Shown piece by piece: positions 18,799 through 28,487 of a stretch of 64,000 nucleotides of DNA. The notes beneath the pieces were generated by a model. It saw only the letters and a program-made list of their open reading frames with translations, had not been told where the DNA came from and made no database searches. Origin of the DNA: Flavobacteriaceae bacterium (GTDB lineage: Bacteria > Bacteroidota > Bacteroidia > Flavobacteriales > Flavobacteriaceae); NCBI GenBank assembly GCA_003443635.1, contig CP031964.1, positions 1,644,321 to 1,708,320 of the forward strand, in the 5' to 3' direction. Each line of letters begins with the position of its first letter. Positions within the stretch are counted from its first letter, which is position 1. The translations under genes and the position numbers were made by a program.

Positions 18799-20241
18799 TT
18801 AATTTCCTTTAGCATTAATTGGTGGTGGTCCTTCAGGAATAATTGCCTTATACACTTCATCACCTTTACGTTCTTTATATTCCGCTTTTACTTTTTCGAC
18901 CAAATCAGGATCTTCAAATAAATCTCCCATAGTCATAGCCATAGCTTTTGCAGCATAAGTCATTCCTTTATGCCCTATACTCATACCTCCACAAGCTACT
19001 ACAGCCCAAGAATGCCAAGGTGTATCTTTAGGCGCTGTTGTAACCCTTAAATTAATATTTGCAACATTCCAACTTACATCGCCTACATCTGTAGAACCTC
19101 CTCCAGGACTTTCTTTAGTAGCTTCTAATGGTTTAATAGAACTATCCATACCTATTTGTTCTTTTTGTGTCACCTCTTGTATTTTTTTACCAAAAGCAAT
19201 TTCTTCTGGTGTATACTCAATAGGGCCTAAGAGCTCTAAATTGGATTGCATGATTTTTCCACCTTCACGATTTACCAATACTTCATAAATTCCAGATATC
19301 AATGAAACTTTATAATCTACATTCGCCATAATAGCAGCACCTTCTGCCATTTTTTTAACACGCTCATAAACCGGAAGCATCCCTGAACGTTTACTATCCC
19401 GAACTCGCATCCATAAACGCGAATAATCTGGAACTACATTTACAACCTGACCGCCATCTTGTATGTGATAATGCATTCTTACAGTGGGTTTTACATGCTC
19501 TCTATAATAATTAATACCATTAGTGTATATCTCTAACGCATCAGAAGCACTTCTGCCGTTCCAAGGATCTCCGGCTGCATGTGCTGCTTGTCCGTAAAAT
19601 TCAATTTTAAAATCAACTAGAGCTAAAGAGCTTTGAACATCTGCCTCTGTTTTTGCTGCTGGGTGCCAGCTTATATTTACATCTACATCATCCCAAATAC
19701 CAGCATTAACCATCCATATTTTTCCAAAATATTTTTCTTCGCTAGGAGTTCCCATAAATTTAACGGTACCTTTAAATCGTCCACTTTCAATCTGCTCTTT
19801 TATAGCGATTGCTGCTCCTAAACTTCCAGCACCAAATAAATTATGCCCACATCCGTGACCAGGCTCCCCTTCGATTATAGGATTTTTAGTTGGAGACGTT
19901 TTTTGTGATAACCCAGGTAAGGCATCAAATTCGCCTAAAACACTTATTACAGGTTTCCCTGTACCATAAGTAGCTACGAATGCAGTAGGCATTCCTGCAA
20001 CACCGCGTTCTACAGTAAAACCTTGCGCTTCTGCATAATCAGATAATATTTTTGAAGATTGAGTTTCTTCGAAAGCAGTTTCTGCAGCAGACCAAATTTT
20101 ATCACTAATTTCAATAAGATTAGCTTCGTGTTTTTCAATAGATGCAATAATTGCTTTTTTAGTTTTGTTCATCTTCTTTTGAGCAAATGAAAGAGATAAC
20201 ATAAAACAAAATGCAAAAGTGAAGAGCTGTTTAATTTTCAT
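18799..20241 (-). CDS. Secreted M20-family amidohydrolase (AbgB-like)
   Basis: 480 residues with a signal peptide (about 1-20, ending FAQ). M20D-type metallo-amidohydrolase: VLGEFDALPG, EGEPGHGCGHNLFGAG (metal ligands), SWHPAAK, and GGGSTDVGDVSW near the end. The closest known type is AbgB of aminobenzoyl-glutamate use, with related enzymes cleaving indole-acetyl amino acids. Export to the periplasm suggests hydrolysis of an N-acyl amino acid or dipeptide from outside. Substrate is inferred only. It may be co-transcribed with the VOC gene. Confidence 0.92.
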   Translation of the reverse strand: MKIKQLFTFAFCFMLSLSFAQKKMNKTKKAIIASIEKHEANLIEISDKIWSAAETAFEETQSSKILSDYAEAQGFTVERGVAGMPTAFVATYGTGKPVISVLGEFDALPGLSQKTSPTKNPIIEGEPGHGCGHNLFGAGSLGAAIAIKEQIESGRFKGTVKFMGTPSEEKYFGKIWMVNAGIWDDVDVNISWHPAAKTEADVQSSLALVDFKIEFYGQAAHAAGDPWNGRSASDALEIYTNGINYYREHVKPTVRMHYHIQDGGQVVNVVPDYSRLWMRVRDSKRSGMLPVYERVKKMAEGAAIMANVDYKVSLISGIYEVLVNREGGKIMQSNLELLGPIEYTPEEIAFGKKIQEVTQKEQIGMDSSIKPLEATKESPGGGSTDVGDVSWNVANINLRVTTAPKDTPWHSWAVVACGGMSIGHKGMTYAAKAMAMTMGDLFEDPDLVEKVKAEYKERKGDEVYKAIIPEGPPPINAKGN

Positions 20242-20299
20242 ACTATGGTTATATTTTTGATTTGTATAAATATAATGTTTTTATCAAAATGAATTTAGA

Positions 20300-20344
20300 G
20301 CATAAAAAACTCCAATTATATTTAACAATTGGAGTTTTTTATGC
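20300..20344. terminator. Strong bidirectional terminator, 18-bp perfect arms
   Basis: GCATAAAAAACTCCAATT and its exact complement flank a 9-base loop. It terminates the SnoaL-like gene on the minus strand. Confidence 0.9.
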
Positions 20345-20360
20345 GTTAGTTCTAATGTAA

Positions 20361-20723
20361 TTACATCGTATAGAAAAACTGTTCGCTCACTATTTTATTA
20401 TTTTCATTAATTTCAAACACACAAACTTCTTCCATTTGTTGTCTCCCTCTATCCTTAAATGTAACATCAAAGGACATTTTTGTAGTGAAATGATTTCCAG
20501 CAATAATAGGATCAGAGATATCTCCTCCGTGAAACTCTTCAACATTATTTAACCAATCTTCACTCTTTTTATAAACATTCTCACGACCAGAAATAATTTC
20601 ATCTGGATAACCAGGCATTTCTTTACTAATTACATTTTCATCATAAAGCTCAGTAATGGCTTCTAAATTTTGTCCTTGACGACACATCTCAACTAAACGG
20701 TTAGCTACATCTTGCGTATTCAT
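20361..20723 (-). CDS. SnoaL-like / NTF2-fold protein
   Basis: 120 residues. The pattern of an N-terminal helix pair (VANRLVEMCRQGQNLEAITE), YDENVISKEMPG, then alternating strands ending ENNKIVSEQFFYTM fits the NTF2-like SnoaL family. Such cone-shaped folds bind or isomerise small ligands. No catalytic residues can be assigned. It is followed by a strong terminator and preceded by an SRPBCC gene 51 bases upstream on the same strand. Confidence 0.82.
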   Translation of the reverse strand: MNTQDVANRLVEMCRQGQNLEAITELYDENVISKEMPGYPDEIISGRENVYKKSEDWLNNVEEFHGGDISDPIIAGNHFTTKMSFDVTFKDRGRQQMEEVCVFEINENNKIVSEQFFYTM

Positions 20724-20774
20724 AATTTATGTTTTTTAGATTGAAGCTTAAAGATAAGAAATAGCTTAAAAAAA

Positions 20775-21239
20775 CTATGTATAAACCCCGAATAGTTCTA
20801 TTAACTTTTGATGCCTGTAATTAAAAATTTCTTCTAATTTTGGCTTTACTATAAATGGATGAACTAATTGTCCTAATATTCCGAAAGGGATTTTATAGTC
20901 AATTATATCTTCTATTTCGACTCCCCCATGAATAGCTTTAATAAAATGTTTATGATGCCAAAGTGCATAGGGGCCAAAGCGTTGCTCATCTACAAAATAA
21001 TGTTTGTCAACTACGTGTGTAATTTCTGTAACCCATTTCGTTTTAATACTTAATACTGGAGTTACAATATATTGAATTATTTGCCCTGCATACATAGGCC
21101 TATCGGCTCCTGAAAGTATATGAAACCCCATATAATCTGGTGTAATGACTTTTAAATTTTCAGGGCTAGATAGAAATTCCCACGCCTTATTTACAGAAAT
21201 AGGAAGGTTCTGTTTTTTGTGTAACTTGTATATTTTCAT
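20775..21239 (-). CDS. SRPBCC-family (cyclase/dehydrase-like) protein
   Basis: 154 residues. The KQNLPISVNKAWEFLSSPEN opening, LKVITPDYMGF, and the C-terminal KLEEIFNYRHQKLIELF helix are those of the ligand-binding SRPBCC superfamily group often called cell-division inhibitor or polyketide cyclase-like. The fold has a hydrophobic pocket. Its stop-to-start spacing with the aquaporin gene is zero (21239/21240), so the aquaporin and this gene form a tight operon. Confidence 0.85.
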   Translation of the reverse strand: MKIYKLHKKQNLPISVNKAWEFLSSPENLKVITPDYMGFHILSGADRPMYAGQIIQYIVTPVLSIKTKWVTEITHVVDKHYFVDEQRFGPYALWHHKHFIKAIHGGVEIEDIIDYKIPFGILGQLVHPFIVKPKLEEIFNYRHQKLIELFGVYT

Positions 21240-21890
21240 TTAACAACAATTATCGTCTTTAATAAACTTACAGCTTACTACTGCTAAAATCGCCCCTATA
21301 AAAGGAGCAGTTACGTATAACCATAAATGTTCGTAATGTCCTGAAGCAATTGCTGGAGCTAAAGAACGAATAGGGTTCATAGACGCTTTGGTGATTGGTC
21401 CAGCAAACATGGCTTCTAATAAAATTGTAGCTCCAACTGCAATAGCAGCTTGTGTTCCAATTTCTTTACTTCCCGTAGATACATTTATGATAACGACCAT
21501 CAAAAAGAAGGTAAGTAGTAGCTCTATAATAAAAGCTTTAAGAGGCTCAATACTAGGAATAGTGGTCCCTAAAGTTTCGCTTTCTGGAAATAAATAGAGG
21601 AGGAGTAAAGCAGCTGCTAGAGCTCCTAAAAATTGAAATATAATATACTTTGGAACTTCTTTCCATTCAAATTTTTTTGCATAGGCAAAACTAACTGTAA
21701 CAGCTGGATTAAAATGTGCTCCAGAAATTTCTCCAAAAGCATATATCATTGTCATGACTACCAAACCCCATGTCACAGCAACTCCTGGATGTGTTATCTC
21801 ACCACCAGTAATCTCATTAATAGCCATAGCACCACAACCACAGAATACCATAATAAATGTCCCTAAGAATTCAGCTGTGTATTTCTTCAT
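21240..21890 (-). CDS. MIP-family channel (aquaporin) with NPI second motif
   Basis: 216 residues, six hydrophobic segments and two re-entrant loops. The first pore motif is HFNPAVT. The second is SMNPIRSLAP, where the usual NPA alanine is Ile. Water or small neutral solute channel of the inner membrane. The SRPBCC gene starts immediately downstream. The variant second motif may alter selectivity, as in other NPA-variant channels; that is inference. A second, more typical AqpZ lies at 36023-36709. Confidence 0.92.
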   Translation of the reverse strand: MKKYTAEFLGTFIMVFCGCGAMAINEITGGEITHPGVAVTWGLVVMTMIYAFGEISGAHFNPAVTVSFAYAKKFEWKEVPKYIIFQFLGALAAALLLLYLFPESETLGTTIPSIEPLKAFIIELLLTFFLMVVIINVSTGSKEIGTQAAIAVGATILLEAMFAGPITKASMNPIRSLAPAIASGHYEHLWLYVTAPFIGAILAVVSCKFIKDDNCC

Positions 21891-22006
21891 CTTTTAAAAA
21901 TTAGTTTCGAGCAAAGATACAATCTCTTGTTTTAAGCTAAAGTTAAGATATAAATTATGTAATTTTATAGCATTAATTTGATAACCATATCTAAAAATCA
22001 CTAAAA

Positions 22007-22855
22007 ATGAAAAAAATAGTATTATTAGTACTAGCATTTGTTATGATGTATAACGTAAATGCACAAATACAAACACCACAACCTAGTCCGTTTTCTAAAG
22101 TAGAGCAAAAAGTGGGGTTAACTGATGTAACATTAGAATATTCTAGACCAGCAATGCGAGGAAGGAAAATTTTTGGAAACTTAGTGCCATTTGGAGCAAT
22201 CTGGAGGACAGGAGCAAATGCTAGAACAAAAATTAATTTTAGTACAGATGTTACTATAGACGGACAAACTCTTAAAGCTGGCTCTTACGCTATTTTCACT
22301 AAACCAGAAGCTAACTCTTGGGAAGTTTACTTTTATACAGAACATCAAGGTAATGGGGCACCTCAAGAATTAGACGAAAGTAAAGTTGCAGCAAAAACTA
22401 CAGTAACTGCAAACCAAATTCCAATTACTATTCAATCGTATACAATGTCTATTGATGATATTACAAATACTACAGCTAATATTGGCATTATATGGGAAAA
22501 TACCTATGTGGGGATTCCGTTTGGAGTACCTACCGATAAGGCAGTTATGGCAAGTATAGATAGGGCAATGAGTGGTTCTCCTAGTGAAAACGATTTTTAT
22601 GCAGCTGCAGTATATTATTTAGAAAACGAAAAAGATATCACTAAAGCTAAAACTTGGATTGATAAAGCTATTTCTCTAACCAATGCTGAACCACGTTTCT
22701 GGTTTTTAAGACAACAATCATTAATATATGCTAAAGCAGGAGATAAAAAAGGAGCAATTGCTGCTGCTAAAAAATCTCTTCAATATGCAGAGACAGCTGG
22801 AAATGCTGATTATATTAAATTGAATAAAGATTCTATTGCTGAGTGGATAAAATAA
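22007..22855 (+). CDS. Secreted DUF2911 protein with TPR-like tail
   Basis: 282 residues with a signal peptide (MKKIVLLVLAFVMMYNVNAQ). The DUF2911 domain covers most of the middle, with SRPAMRGRKIFGNLVPFG, WRTGANARTKI and GSYAIFTKP, which are the conserved blocks. A helical C-terminal part (about 200-282: KAKTWIDKAISLTNAEPRFW, then KKGAIAAAKKSLQYAE) resembles tetratricopeptide repeats. Common in Bacteroidota periplasm; function unknown. Encoded alone and followed by a strong terminator. Confidence 0.9.
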   Translation: MKKIVLLVLAFVMMYNVNAQIQTPQPSPFSKVEQKVGLTDVTLEYSRPAMRGRKIFGNLVPFGAIWRTGANARTKINFSTDVTIDGQTLKAGSYAIFTKPEANSWEVYFYTEHQGNGAPQELDESKVAAKTTVTANQIPITIQSYTMSIDDITNTTANIGIIWENTYVGIPFGVPTDKAVMASIDRAMSGSPSENDFYAAAVYYLENEKDITKAKTWIDKAISLTNAEPRFWFLRQQSLIYAKAGDKKGAIAAAKKSLQYAETAGNADYIKLNKDSIAEWIK

Positions 22856-22878
22856 TAAAATGCAACTTTAATTTATAG

Positions 22879-22911
22879 AAAAAGAGCATAACGAAAGTTA
22901 TGCTCTTTTTT
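22879..22911. terminator. Bidirectional terminator with GAAA tetraloop
   Basis: AAAAAGAGCATAAC, loop GAAA, GTTATGCTCTTTTT: a 14-bp perfect stem between the convergent DUF2911 and symporter genes. Confidence 0.93.
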
Positions 22912-22948
22912 ATTATATCGATAATCTGATTTATTATTTCTCTACAAA

Positions 22949-24775
22949 TTATAAATCATCAGTAGATTTCGTTTTGCTGAATGATTGAATAAGCATTGCT
23001 ATTATAATTACAAGTATACATCCCACGAAATTTAACCATAGATATGGAAGGTTTATAATTTCGTATTCATCTAAAAAGTATAAACTGATAATAGTAATTT
23101 GAGTAATAATTGCAGCAACAAATACAGCATTAGCTTTTATAAATTTAAAGAAAAACCCTAACAAGAAAATACCTAGAACGTTTCCGTAAAAAATGGAACC
23201 AATAATATTAACTAATTGGATTAAGTTTTCAGCCAAATTGGCAAAACATGCAATAATAATTGCAACAATACCCCAACCAAAAGTGAACCATTTGGTAGCC
23301 TTTACCATGTGACCTTCTCCTTTATTTTCTTTTTGATTTCTTCCGTATAAATCTATAGATGTAATAGTTGCTAATGCATTAATTTCTGAAGCTGTTGATG
23401 ACATTGCGGCAGATAAGATCACTGCCAATAATAACCCAATAAGACCAATAGGTAGATTTTTTAATACAAATGTGATAAACATATAATCTCTATCATTTGT
23501 TTTTGTGTCTTTAGCAGCGTCTCCATATAAAGTTTTCAATTCAGCTTGTTTTTCCTTATAAGCTTCACTTTCAGGATTTGTTTTAAGAGCTAAAACCTCT
23601 GAATTTAATTTATCATAATCGTTTGCATACACAGTGTCAATAGCTTTCTTAATTAAGAATTTTGACTCCAAACGATGAACTCTTTCAATACTATCTAAAG
23701 CAATTAAATTTTTTCTAGTAGTTGAATTATCACTTTTAGCAAGTTGTATACTTAATTCTTTTTTCTGTTCAAAAAGAACATTTTGCTTTTGTTGAAGTTC
23801 TTGATATTGTTGTGAATACTCTGAATTTAATACCGCTTTTGTTGATGAATCTATAAAATTTAATGGCGCAGGATTAAATTGATAAAATACAAATACCATT
23901 ACACCAACTAAAAGAATAAAAAATTGCATAGGTACTTTTAATAAACCGTTAAAAAGTAATCCTAACTGCATCTCTTTCATTGACCTTCCAGAAAGATAAC
24001 GTTGTACTTGGCTTTGATCAGTTCCGAAATAAGAAAGCATTAAAAACGTACCTCCTATAAGTCCAGTCCAAACGGTATATCTATTTTCTAAATCAAATGA
24101 AAAATCTAAGATTTCCATCCTTCCGCTTGCTCCAGCTATATCAAGTGCATTAGTAAATGAAACGTCTTCTGGGATTAAATTTAAAATAATAAATAATGCT
24201 GCTAACATCCCTGCAAAAATGACAATCATTTGCTGCTTTTGAGTCACATTAACAGCTTTAGTTCCTCCAGAAACTGTATAAATAATAACAAGTAATCCTA
24301 TAATAATATTGAGATATACTATATTCCAATCTAATACAACAGATAATATAATGGCAGGCGCAAAAATAGTAATCCCAGCTGCTAATCCTCTTTGTATTAA
24401 AAATAAAATAGCTGTAAGTGTTCGTGTTTTTAAATCAAATCGCTTTTCAAGATATTCATAGGCAGTAAACACTTTTAAGCGATGATATAACGGAATAAAT
24501 ACTAAACAAATTATAACCATCGCAATTGGCAATCCAAAATAAAATTGAACAAACCCCATTCCATCAGAATAAGCTTGTCCAGTAGTAGACAAGAAAGTAA
24601 TCGCACTAGCTTGAGTAGCCATTACAGATAAACCTATAGTCCACCATTTTGAAGTATTACCACCTCGTACATAATCTTGTACGTTTTTACTTCCTCTTGT
24701 TTTCCAAGTGCCGTATCCAACAATAGTTAATAATGTGATACAAAGCACTACCCAATCTATCCAATTTAGTTGCAT
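22949..24775 (-). CDS. Sodium:solute symporter (SSS family) with soluble insertion
   Basis: 608 residues, with 13 or so membrane segments of the SSS/LeuT fold (GYGTWKTRGSKNVQDYVRGG, SGGTKAVNVT, YFGTDQSQVQRYLSGRSMKE). It should import an organic solute with Na+. Between membrane segments near residues 300 and 430 there is a charged, coiled-coil-like insertion of about 110 residues (for example QYQELQQKQNVLFEQKKELS) not expected in the basic fold. It is the last gene of an operon after a PIG-L enzyme and a 37-residue membrane peptide whose stop lies one base before this ATG. The solute may be a sugar or amino sugar derivative, by analogy with PIG-L substrates. That is inference. Confidence 0.92.
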   Translation of the reverse strand: MQLNWIDWVVLCITLLTIVGYGTWKTRGSKNVQDYVRGGNTSKWWTIGLSVMATQASAITFLSTTGQAYSDGMGFVQFYFGLPIAMVIICLVFIPLYHRLKVFTAYEYLEKRFDLKTRTLTAILFLIQRGLAAGITIFAPAIILSVVLDWNIVYLNIIIGLLVIIYTVSGGTKAVNVTQKQQMIVIFAGMLAALFIILNLIPEDVSFTNALDIAGASGRMEILDFSFDLENRYTVWTGLIGGTFLMLSYFGTDQSQVQRYLSGRSMKEMQLGLLFNGLLKVPMQFFILLVGVMVFVFYQFNPAPLNFIDSSTKAVLNSEYSQQYQELQQKQNVLFEQKKELSIQLAKSDNSTTRKNLIALDSIERVHRLESKFLIKKAIDTVYANDYDKLNSEVLALKTNPESEAYKEKQAELKTLYGDAAKDTKTNDRDYMFITFVLKNLPIGLIGLLLAVILSAAMSSTASEINALATITSIDLYGRNQKENKGEGHMVKATKWFTFGWGIVAIIIACFANLAENLIQLVNIIGSIFYGNVLGIFLLGFFFKFIKANAVFVAAIITQITIISLYFLDEYEIINLPYLWLNFVGCILVIIIAMLIQSFSKTKSTDDL

Positions 24776-24776
24776 A

Positions 24777-24890
24777 TTATGAGAATGTAGCAGTTATTAA
24801 ATAGAAAAGAATGATGTAAAGCACATTAGCAATAAGGACAATGGAGTATAACTTCTTCCATTTTTCTTTAGGTTGAATGTTGTCGGACAT
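24777..24890 (-). CDS. 37-residue single-pass membrane peptide
   Basis: MSDNIQPKEKWKKLYSIVLI, then ANVLYIILFYLITATFS. A charged cytoplasmic head of 13 residues and one membrane helix. The ATG lies 8 bases after the PIG-L stop and the TAA is one base before the symporter ATG, a tight fit expected for a real coupled gene. It may be an accessory subunit of the symporter, as small helices are for other transporters. I know of no characterised homologue. Confidence 0.75.
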   Translation of the reverse strand: MSDNIQPKEKWKKLYSIVLIANVLYIILFYLITATFS

Positions 24891-24898
24891 ATTAAGTT

Positions 24899-27430
24899 TT
24901 AATCGTTTAGTTTTTTGTCAATTTTTATATTGTCTTTCCCAATGGATAACATATTTGCAAATAATCTATAAGCTCCAGAAACACCAGCAGGAAATTCTCT
25001 AAAGAAACTTAAACCTGTATAAATGTAATGTCCTTTACCGTATTTAGCCACAAGTAAACTACCATTTTTTGGTGTTTCTCCATTATCATTTATTGAAATA
25101 ATAGGAGTGAATTCACTAGCCCATTCATTTGGAAAATATAAACCTCGCTCCTGAACCCATCCCTCAAAGTCATTTTTTGTAATTTTATTAGGGTAATTTA
25201 ATATAGAGTGATTTGTATTTAAAAAACGTACTTCTGCATGTTCATCTGTAACACGATCACGAGACAATTTTAAATCAAATGGAGCTAATTCTTTAGTATC
25301 CACAGTTAATCTAAAACTAGTATTGTATTGTACAATCATATTACCGCCTTGTGCCACAAAATCTAATAAGTGCCTTTGTCTAAATTTTAACTCAGCAATA
25401 GTATTGTATGCTCTAATTCCAACAACTACTGCATCAAATTGAGATAGATATTCTGGAGTAATCTCTTCAGGCTTAATTTTTATAACATTATATCCAATTT
25501 GCTCTAAACTTTCAGGAACTACATCACCAGCACCTTCTATATAAGCAATATTATTACCTACTTTTTGAATATCTAAACGAACCACCTTACTTTCGCTAGG
25601 TAACAATACAGTTTGAATAGGAATATGACTATAATTAATCTCTATTAATTCTTTTGAATATATCTTTCCATCAATATTAACTTTAGGGGTAATAATTCCT
25701 TCACTTTGAAATTGAGGAGGAGTGATTGTAAATACTAATGTTCTAGTTTCACCTTTATTGACAATATTAATATCTTGAGGAGGTGTTACTTTCCAACCTG
25801 TTGGAATATCTAAGCTTACACTTCCTCTTAAGTTATCTCTTCCTGCTGTTATTGTAACTGGTATTTCTTTTTGTTTATCATTTTCAAAAATGAATACTTT
25901 ATCATTAATGCTTACTGCTACTTCAGGAATAATTTCAAATGGACGATATAATTCACCTTTATCTGGTTGCGAATAGCGATATACCAAATCTTTAGTAAAT
26001 GTGATAGGTATTTTATTTATAGTTAAATAAAAATCTACAGTTACAGTTCGTGGTGTTTCTGGTAAACCAATTAAAGTGTCATCATTTACATGATACATTC
26101 CTAAACTTCCTTTATTATCTAACCAATATGGAGAAGTAGTATGTAATGTATTTGGAATAGTAATTTGTTCTCTAAAGTTTTGACGCGTGTTTTCTTTTAA
26201 TGTCGTATTTTTTAGAATAGGAGTATTTGTTGTTGAAATATTATAAGAAAGTAATTCTATTTCTATATTACTTCTGTTTAAAGCTTCAATATTTAAATTA
26301 ATGTCACTACCTGTACTTACTGTAGGTAAGCTAACAGATGCTTCTAAATACAATCCAGCACAAGCTTCAATAATAGCTTTTAATTCTTTACTCTTAATCG
26401 TTTTCCAGTGCGCATCACTTGTTTTTTGAAGTAAATTGTAAGCTATAAGTAACTCTGGTAAATGAGTTGATGGGTCTTTAAAATTAAAATTCTTTTCAAT
26501 ATCATATAAAATACTACCTATAAACTGACCGCCTTCACCAATACGATTCCAAGTAGTATCTACACCAGAAAATACATTAGACTTATCCTCTGGGAATTCT
26601 CCCTTTAAAAATTCAATATACTCCTGTTGTGAGCCACGTCGTGTTAACCTACCAAACCCTTGACAAAGATGTTGACTACTAGCTAAAGATGCTACTTCAT
26701 TATTAGATAATCCTTTTAATGGATAATAAACGCCTACATCAAAATTTATTAAATCTTTACTTGCTTTATCAAAATCTTCTTGATTTCTATAAAAAAACCG
26801 CCCTGTGTTAAAGAAGAGGCGTTTAGGTTGCCAAACATCTACATTTTTAAGTTGATCTGGAAATGCGTTTTTGTCATTTACCAAATCAAAAGCTTCAACA
26901 CTTAGCATTGCAGAACTCGTATGATGTCCATGTGTTGTACCTGGTGTTCTATGGTTAAATCTATTAATAATTACGTCTGGTTTAAATTTTCGTATAGCCC
27001 AAACTACATCACTTAATACATTATCTTTTTCCCAGATTTTAAGCGTCTCGTCTGGATGCTTAGAATACCCGAAATCGTTGGCTCTTGTAAACATTTGCTC
27101 ACCACCGTCTACACGTCTTGCAGCCAAAAGCTCTTGTGTACGAATAACTCCCAATAGTTCTCTAATTTCTGGCCCAATAAGATTTTGACCACCATCACCT
27201 CTAGTTAATGAAAGGTAAGCAGTTCTTGCCTTAACTTTATTAGACATATAAGAAATTAAACGTGTATTCTCATCATCTGGATGTGCAGCAACATATAAAA
27301 CTGAACCTAAAAAATTTAGTTTTTGAATAGATTCTAAAATTTCTGAAGCTGATGGTTTTTGTGGTTGCTGTGCTTGGGGCACATAAGAAGTAAATATTAC
27401 TAAAAGTAATATAAGTATTGGTTTTCGCAT
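24899..27430 (-). CDS. Secreted PIG-L family deacetylase, long form
   Basis: 843 residues with a signal peptide (1-20, ending AQQ). The PIG-L/LmbE zinc N-deacetylase domain has VAAHPDDENTR (metal ligands H, D, D) near residue 50 and the later THGHHTSSAM His pair. Beyond about residue 320 come an immunoglobulin-like all-beta region and then a class I glutamine amidotransferase-like flavodoxin fold segment (DAVVGIRAYNTIAELKFRQR, GGNMIVQYNTS). Substrate is probably an N-acetylated sugar. The downstream membrane peptide and SSS symporter suggest deacetylation outside followed by uptake. Confidence 0.93.
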   Translation of the reverse strand: MRKPILILLLVIFTSYVPQAQQPQKPSASEILESIQKLNFLGSVLYVAAHPDDENTRLISYMSNKVKARTAYLSLTRGDGGQNLIGPEIRELLGVIRTQELLAARRVDGGEQMFTRANDFGYSKHPDETLKIWEKDNVLSDVVWAIRKFKPDVIINRFNHRTPGTTHGHHTSSAMLSVEAFDLVNDKNAFPDQLKNVDVWQPKRLFFNTGRFFYRNQEDFDKASKDLINFDVGVYYPLKGLSNNEVASLASSQHLCQGFGRLTRRGSQQEYIEFLKGEFPEDKSNVFSGVDTTWNRIGEGGQFIGSILYDIEKNFNFKDPSTHLPELLIAYNLLQKTSDAHWKTIKSKELKAIIEACAGLYLEASVSLPTVSTGSDINLNIEALNRSNIEIELLSYNISTTNTPILKNTTLKENTRQNFREQITIPNTLHTTSPYWLDNKGSLGMYHVNDDTLIGLPETPRTVTVDFYLTINKIPITFTKDLVYRYSQPDKGELYRPFEIIPEVAVSINDKVFIFENDKQKEIPVTITAGRDNLRGSVSLDIPTGWKVTPPQDINIVNKGETRTLVFTITPPQFQSEGIITPKVNIDGKIYSKELIEINYSHIPIQTVLLPSESKVVRLDIQKVGNNIAYIEGAGDVVPESLEQIGYNVIKIKPEEITPEYLSQFDAVVVGIRAYNTIAELKFRQRHLLDFVAQGGNMIVQYNTSFRLTVDTKELAPFDLKLSRDRVTDEHAEVRFLNTNHSILNYPNKITKNDFEGWVQERGLYFPNEWASEFTPIISINDNGETPKNGSLLVAKYGKGHYIYTGLSFFREFPAGVSGAYRLFANMLSIGKDNIKIDKKLND

Positions 27431-27524
27431 TATAAAATTAGATTTTTGCTAATCTGCCAAATATAAAAAAGACAGTTAGGATACAAACAGGTTTTAATCT
27501 TTATTTAACGAATAAAAAAATGCA

Positions 27525-28451
27525 TTAATTAAGTTGAAGTACTTCTCTTAAAGCTTCATCTTTAGGGCTGTTTTTACCCCAATAAGGAGATTTTATTGTT
27601 ACTTTTTTTGTCGCTGTTGTTATTAGTGTTTTTCCTCTTCGTTGAGATGTTTCTGTCCATCCAGAAACATCATAAGGAAAAACTTCATTAAATGAAATTA
27701 CTAGTGTACGTTGTAAATCGGGATATTCAATAGTATAACTTCCTTTTGTTAAAGTTGCTTTAGCTTTATAAGCTTTAGTTGGCCTATGAGTTAAACGAAA
27801 GTATTCTAAAGAAGGAATAATTTGTAGATTACCAATTGGTAAACTTTTAGGGTCAATACGAAGTTTAGTCCAAAGCTCGTTCTCTAAAATAGCTTTATCT
27901 AATGAAAGATCATTATCAGCATCTCTTTCGAAATATGCATGTGATTTGATTTCAAATTTACCTCTATTATTTAATTGTGCATATTGGTGCCCACACCATT
28001 CTTGTACAGAACTTGATACTTTTATAGCATGTCGATTATTTGAAACAGGGAAAAAAGTACTCTGCATAATTGAATAAGGATAAATACCAGTAATAAAATT
28101 TTTAGTTCTGTTTAATTTTAAAATAGGTATATTATTTGGATTTTGGCGATCAGCTTTTACTTGTTTTTCAGGTAAAAAATCTTCGGTAACATATATTAAA
28201 ACAGCACTCCCATCTCTTGGCTCTCCATATTGTACTTGTTTTAAGTTATAAGAAGTAATTTCTGCTTCTCCTGAATACCAATATTTTTTAAACTCTTCAG
28301 AAAGATCAGTAGCTTCTTGGTAAATTTCTTTTGAGGTTTCAAGATTCGTTGCTAAAACCTCAGATTTAGAAGTTTCATTTTTACAAGCATTAAAGCTCAA
28401 TAAAAGAATACTAGCAATAAAAACCCGATTGATATAATATAACGTTTTCAT
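27525..28451 (-). CDS. Uncharacterised lipoprotein, Maf-linked
   Basis: 308 residues. The signal ends at LLLSFNAC, a lipobox, so it is a periplasm- or surface-anchored lipoprotein. The body is mostly beta strand with a conserved-looking SSVQEWCGHQYAQLN region. I do not recognise a characterised domain. It is the last gene of the operon that begins at 31293, 36 bases after maf. Homologues are sometimes labelled Maf-related because of this neighbour; the sequence itself does not support that. Confidence 0.8.
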   Translation of the reverse strand: MKTLYYINRVFIASILLLSFNACKNETSKSEVLATNLETSKEIYQEATDLSEEFKKYWYSGEAEITSYNLKQVQYGEPRDGSAVLIYVTEDFLPEKQVKADRQNPNNIPILKLNRTKNFITGIYPYSIMQSTFFPVSNNRHAIKVSSSVQEWCGHQYAQLNNRGKFEIKSHAYFERDADNDLSLDKAILENELWTKLRIDPKSLPIGNLQIIPSLEYFRLTHRPTKAYKAKATLTKGSYTIEYPDLQRTLVISFNEVFPYDVSGWTETSQRRGKTLITTATKKVTIKSPYWGKNSPKDEALREVLQLN

Positions 28452-28487
28452 TTTTTAATCATTTTAAATTAGCATAAAGTTACAATG

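Noticed and set aside
27525..28451. Naming the lipoprotein a septum-formation inhibitor
   Set aside because: It has no Maf motif; such a name would only come from its neighbour.
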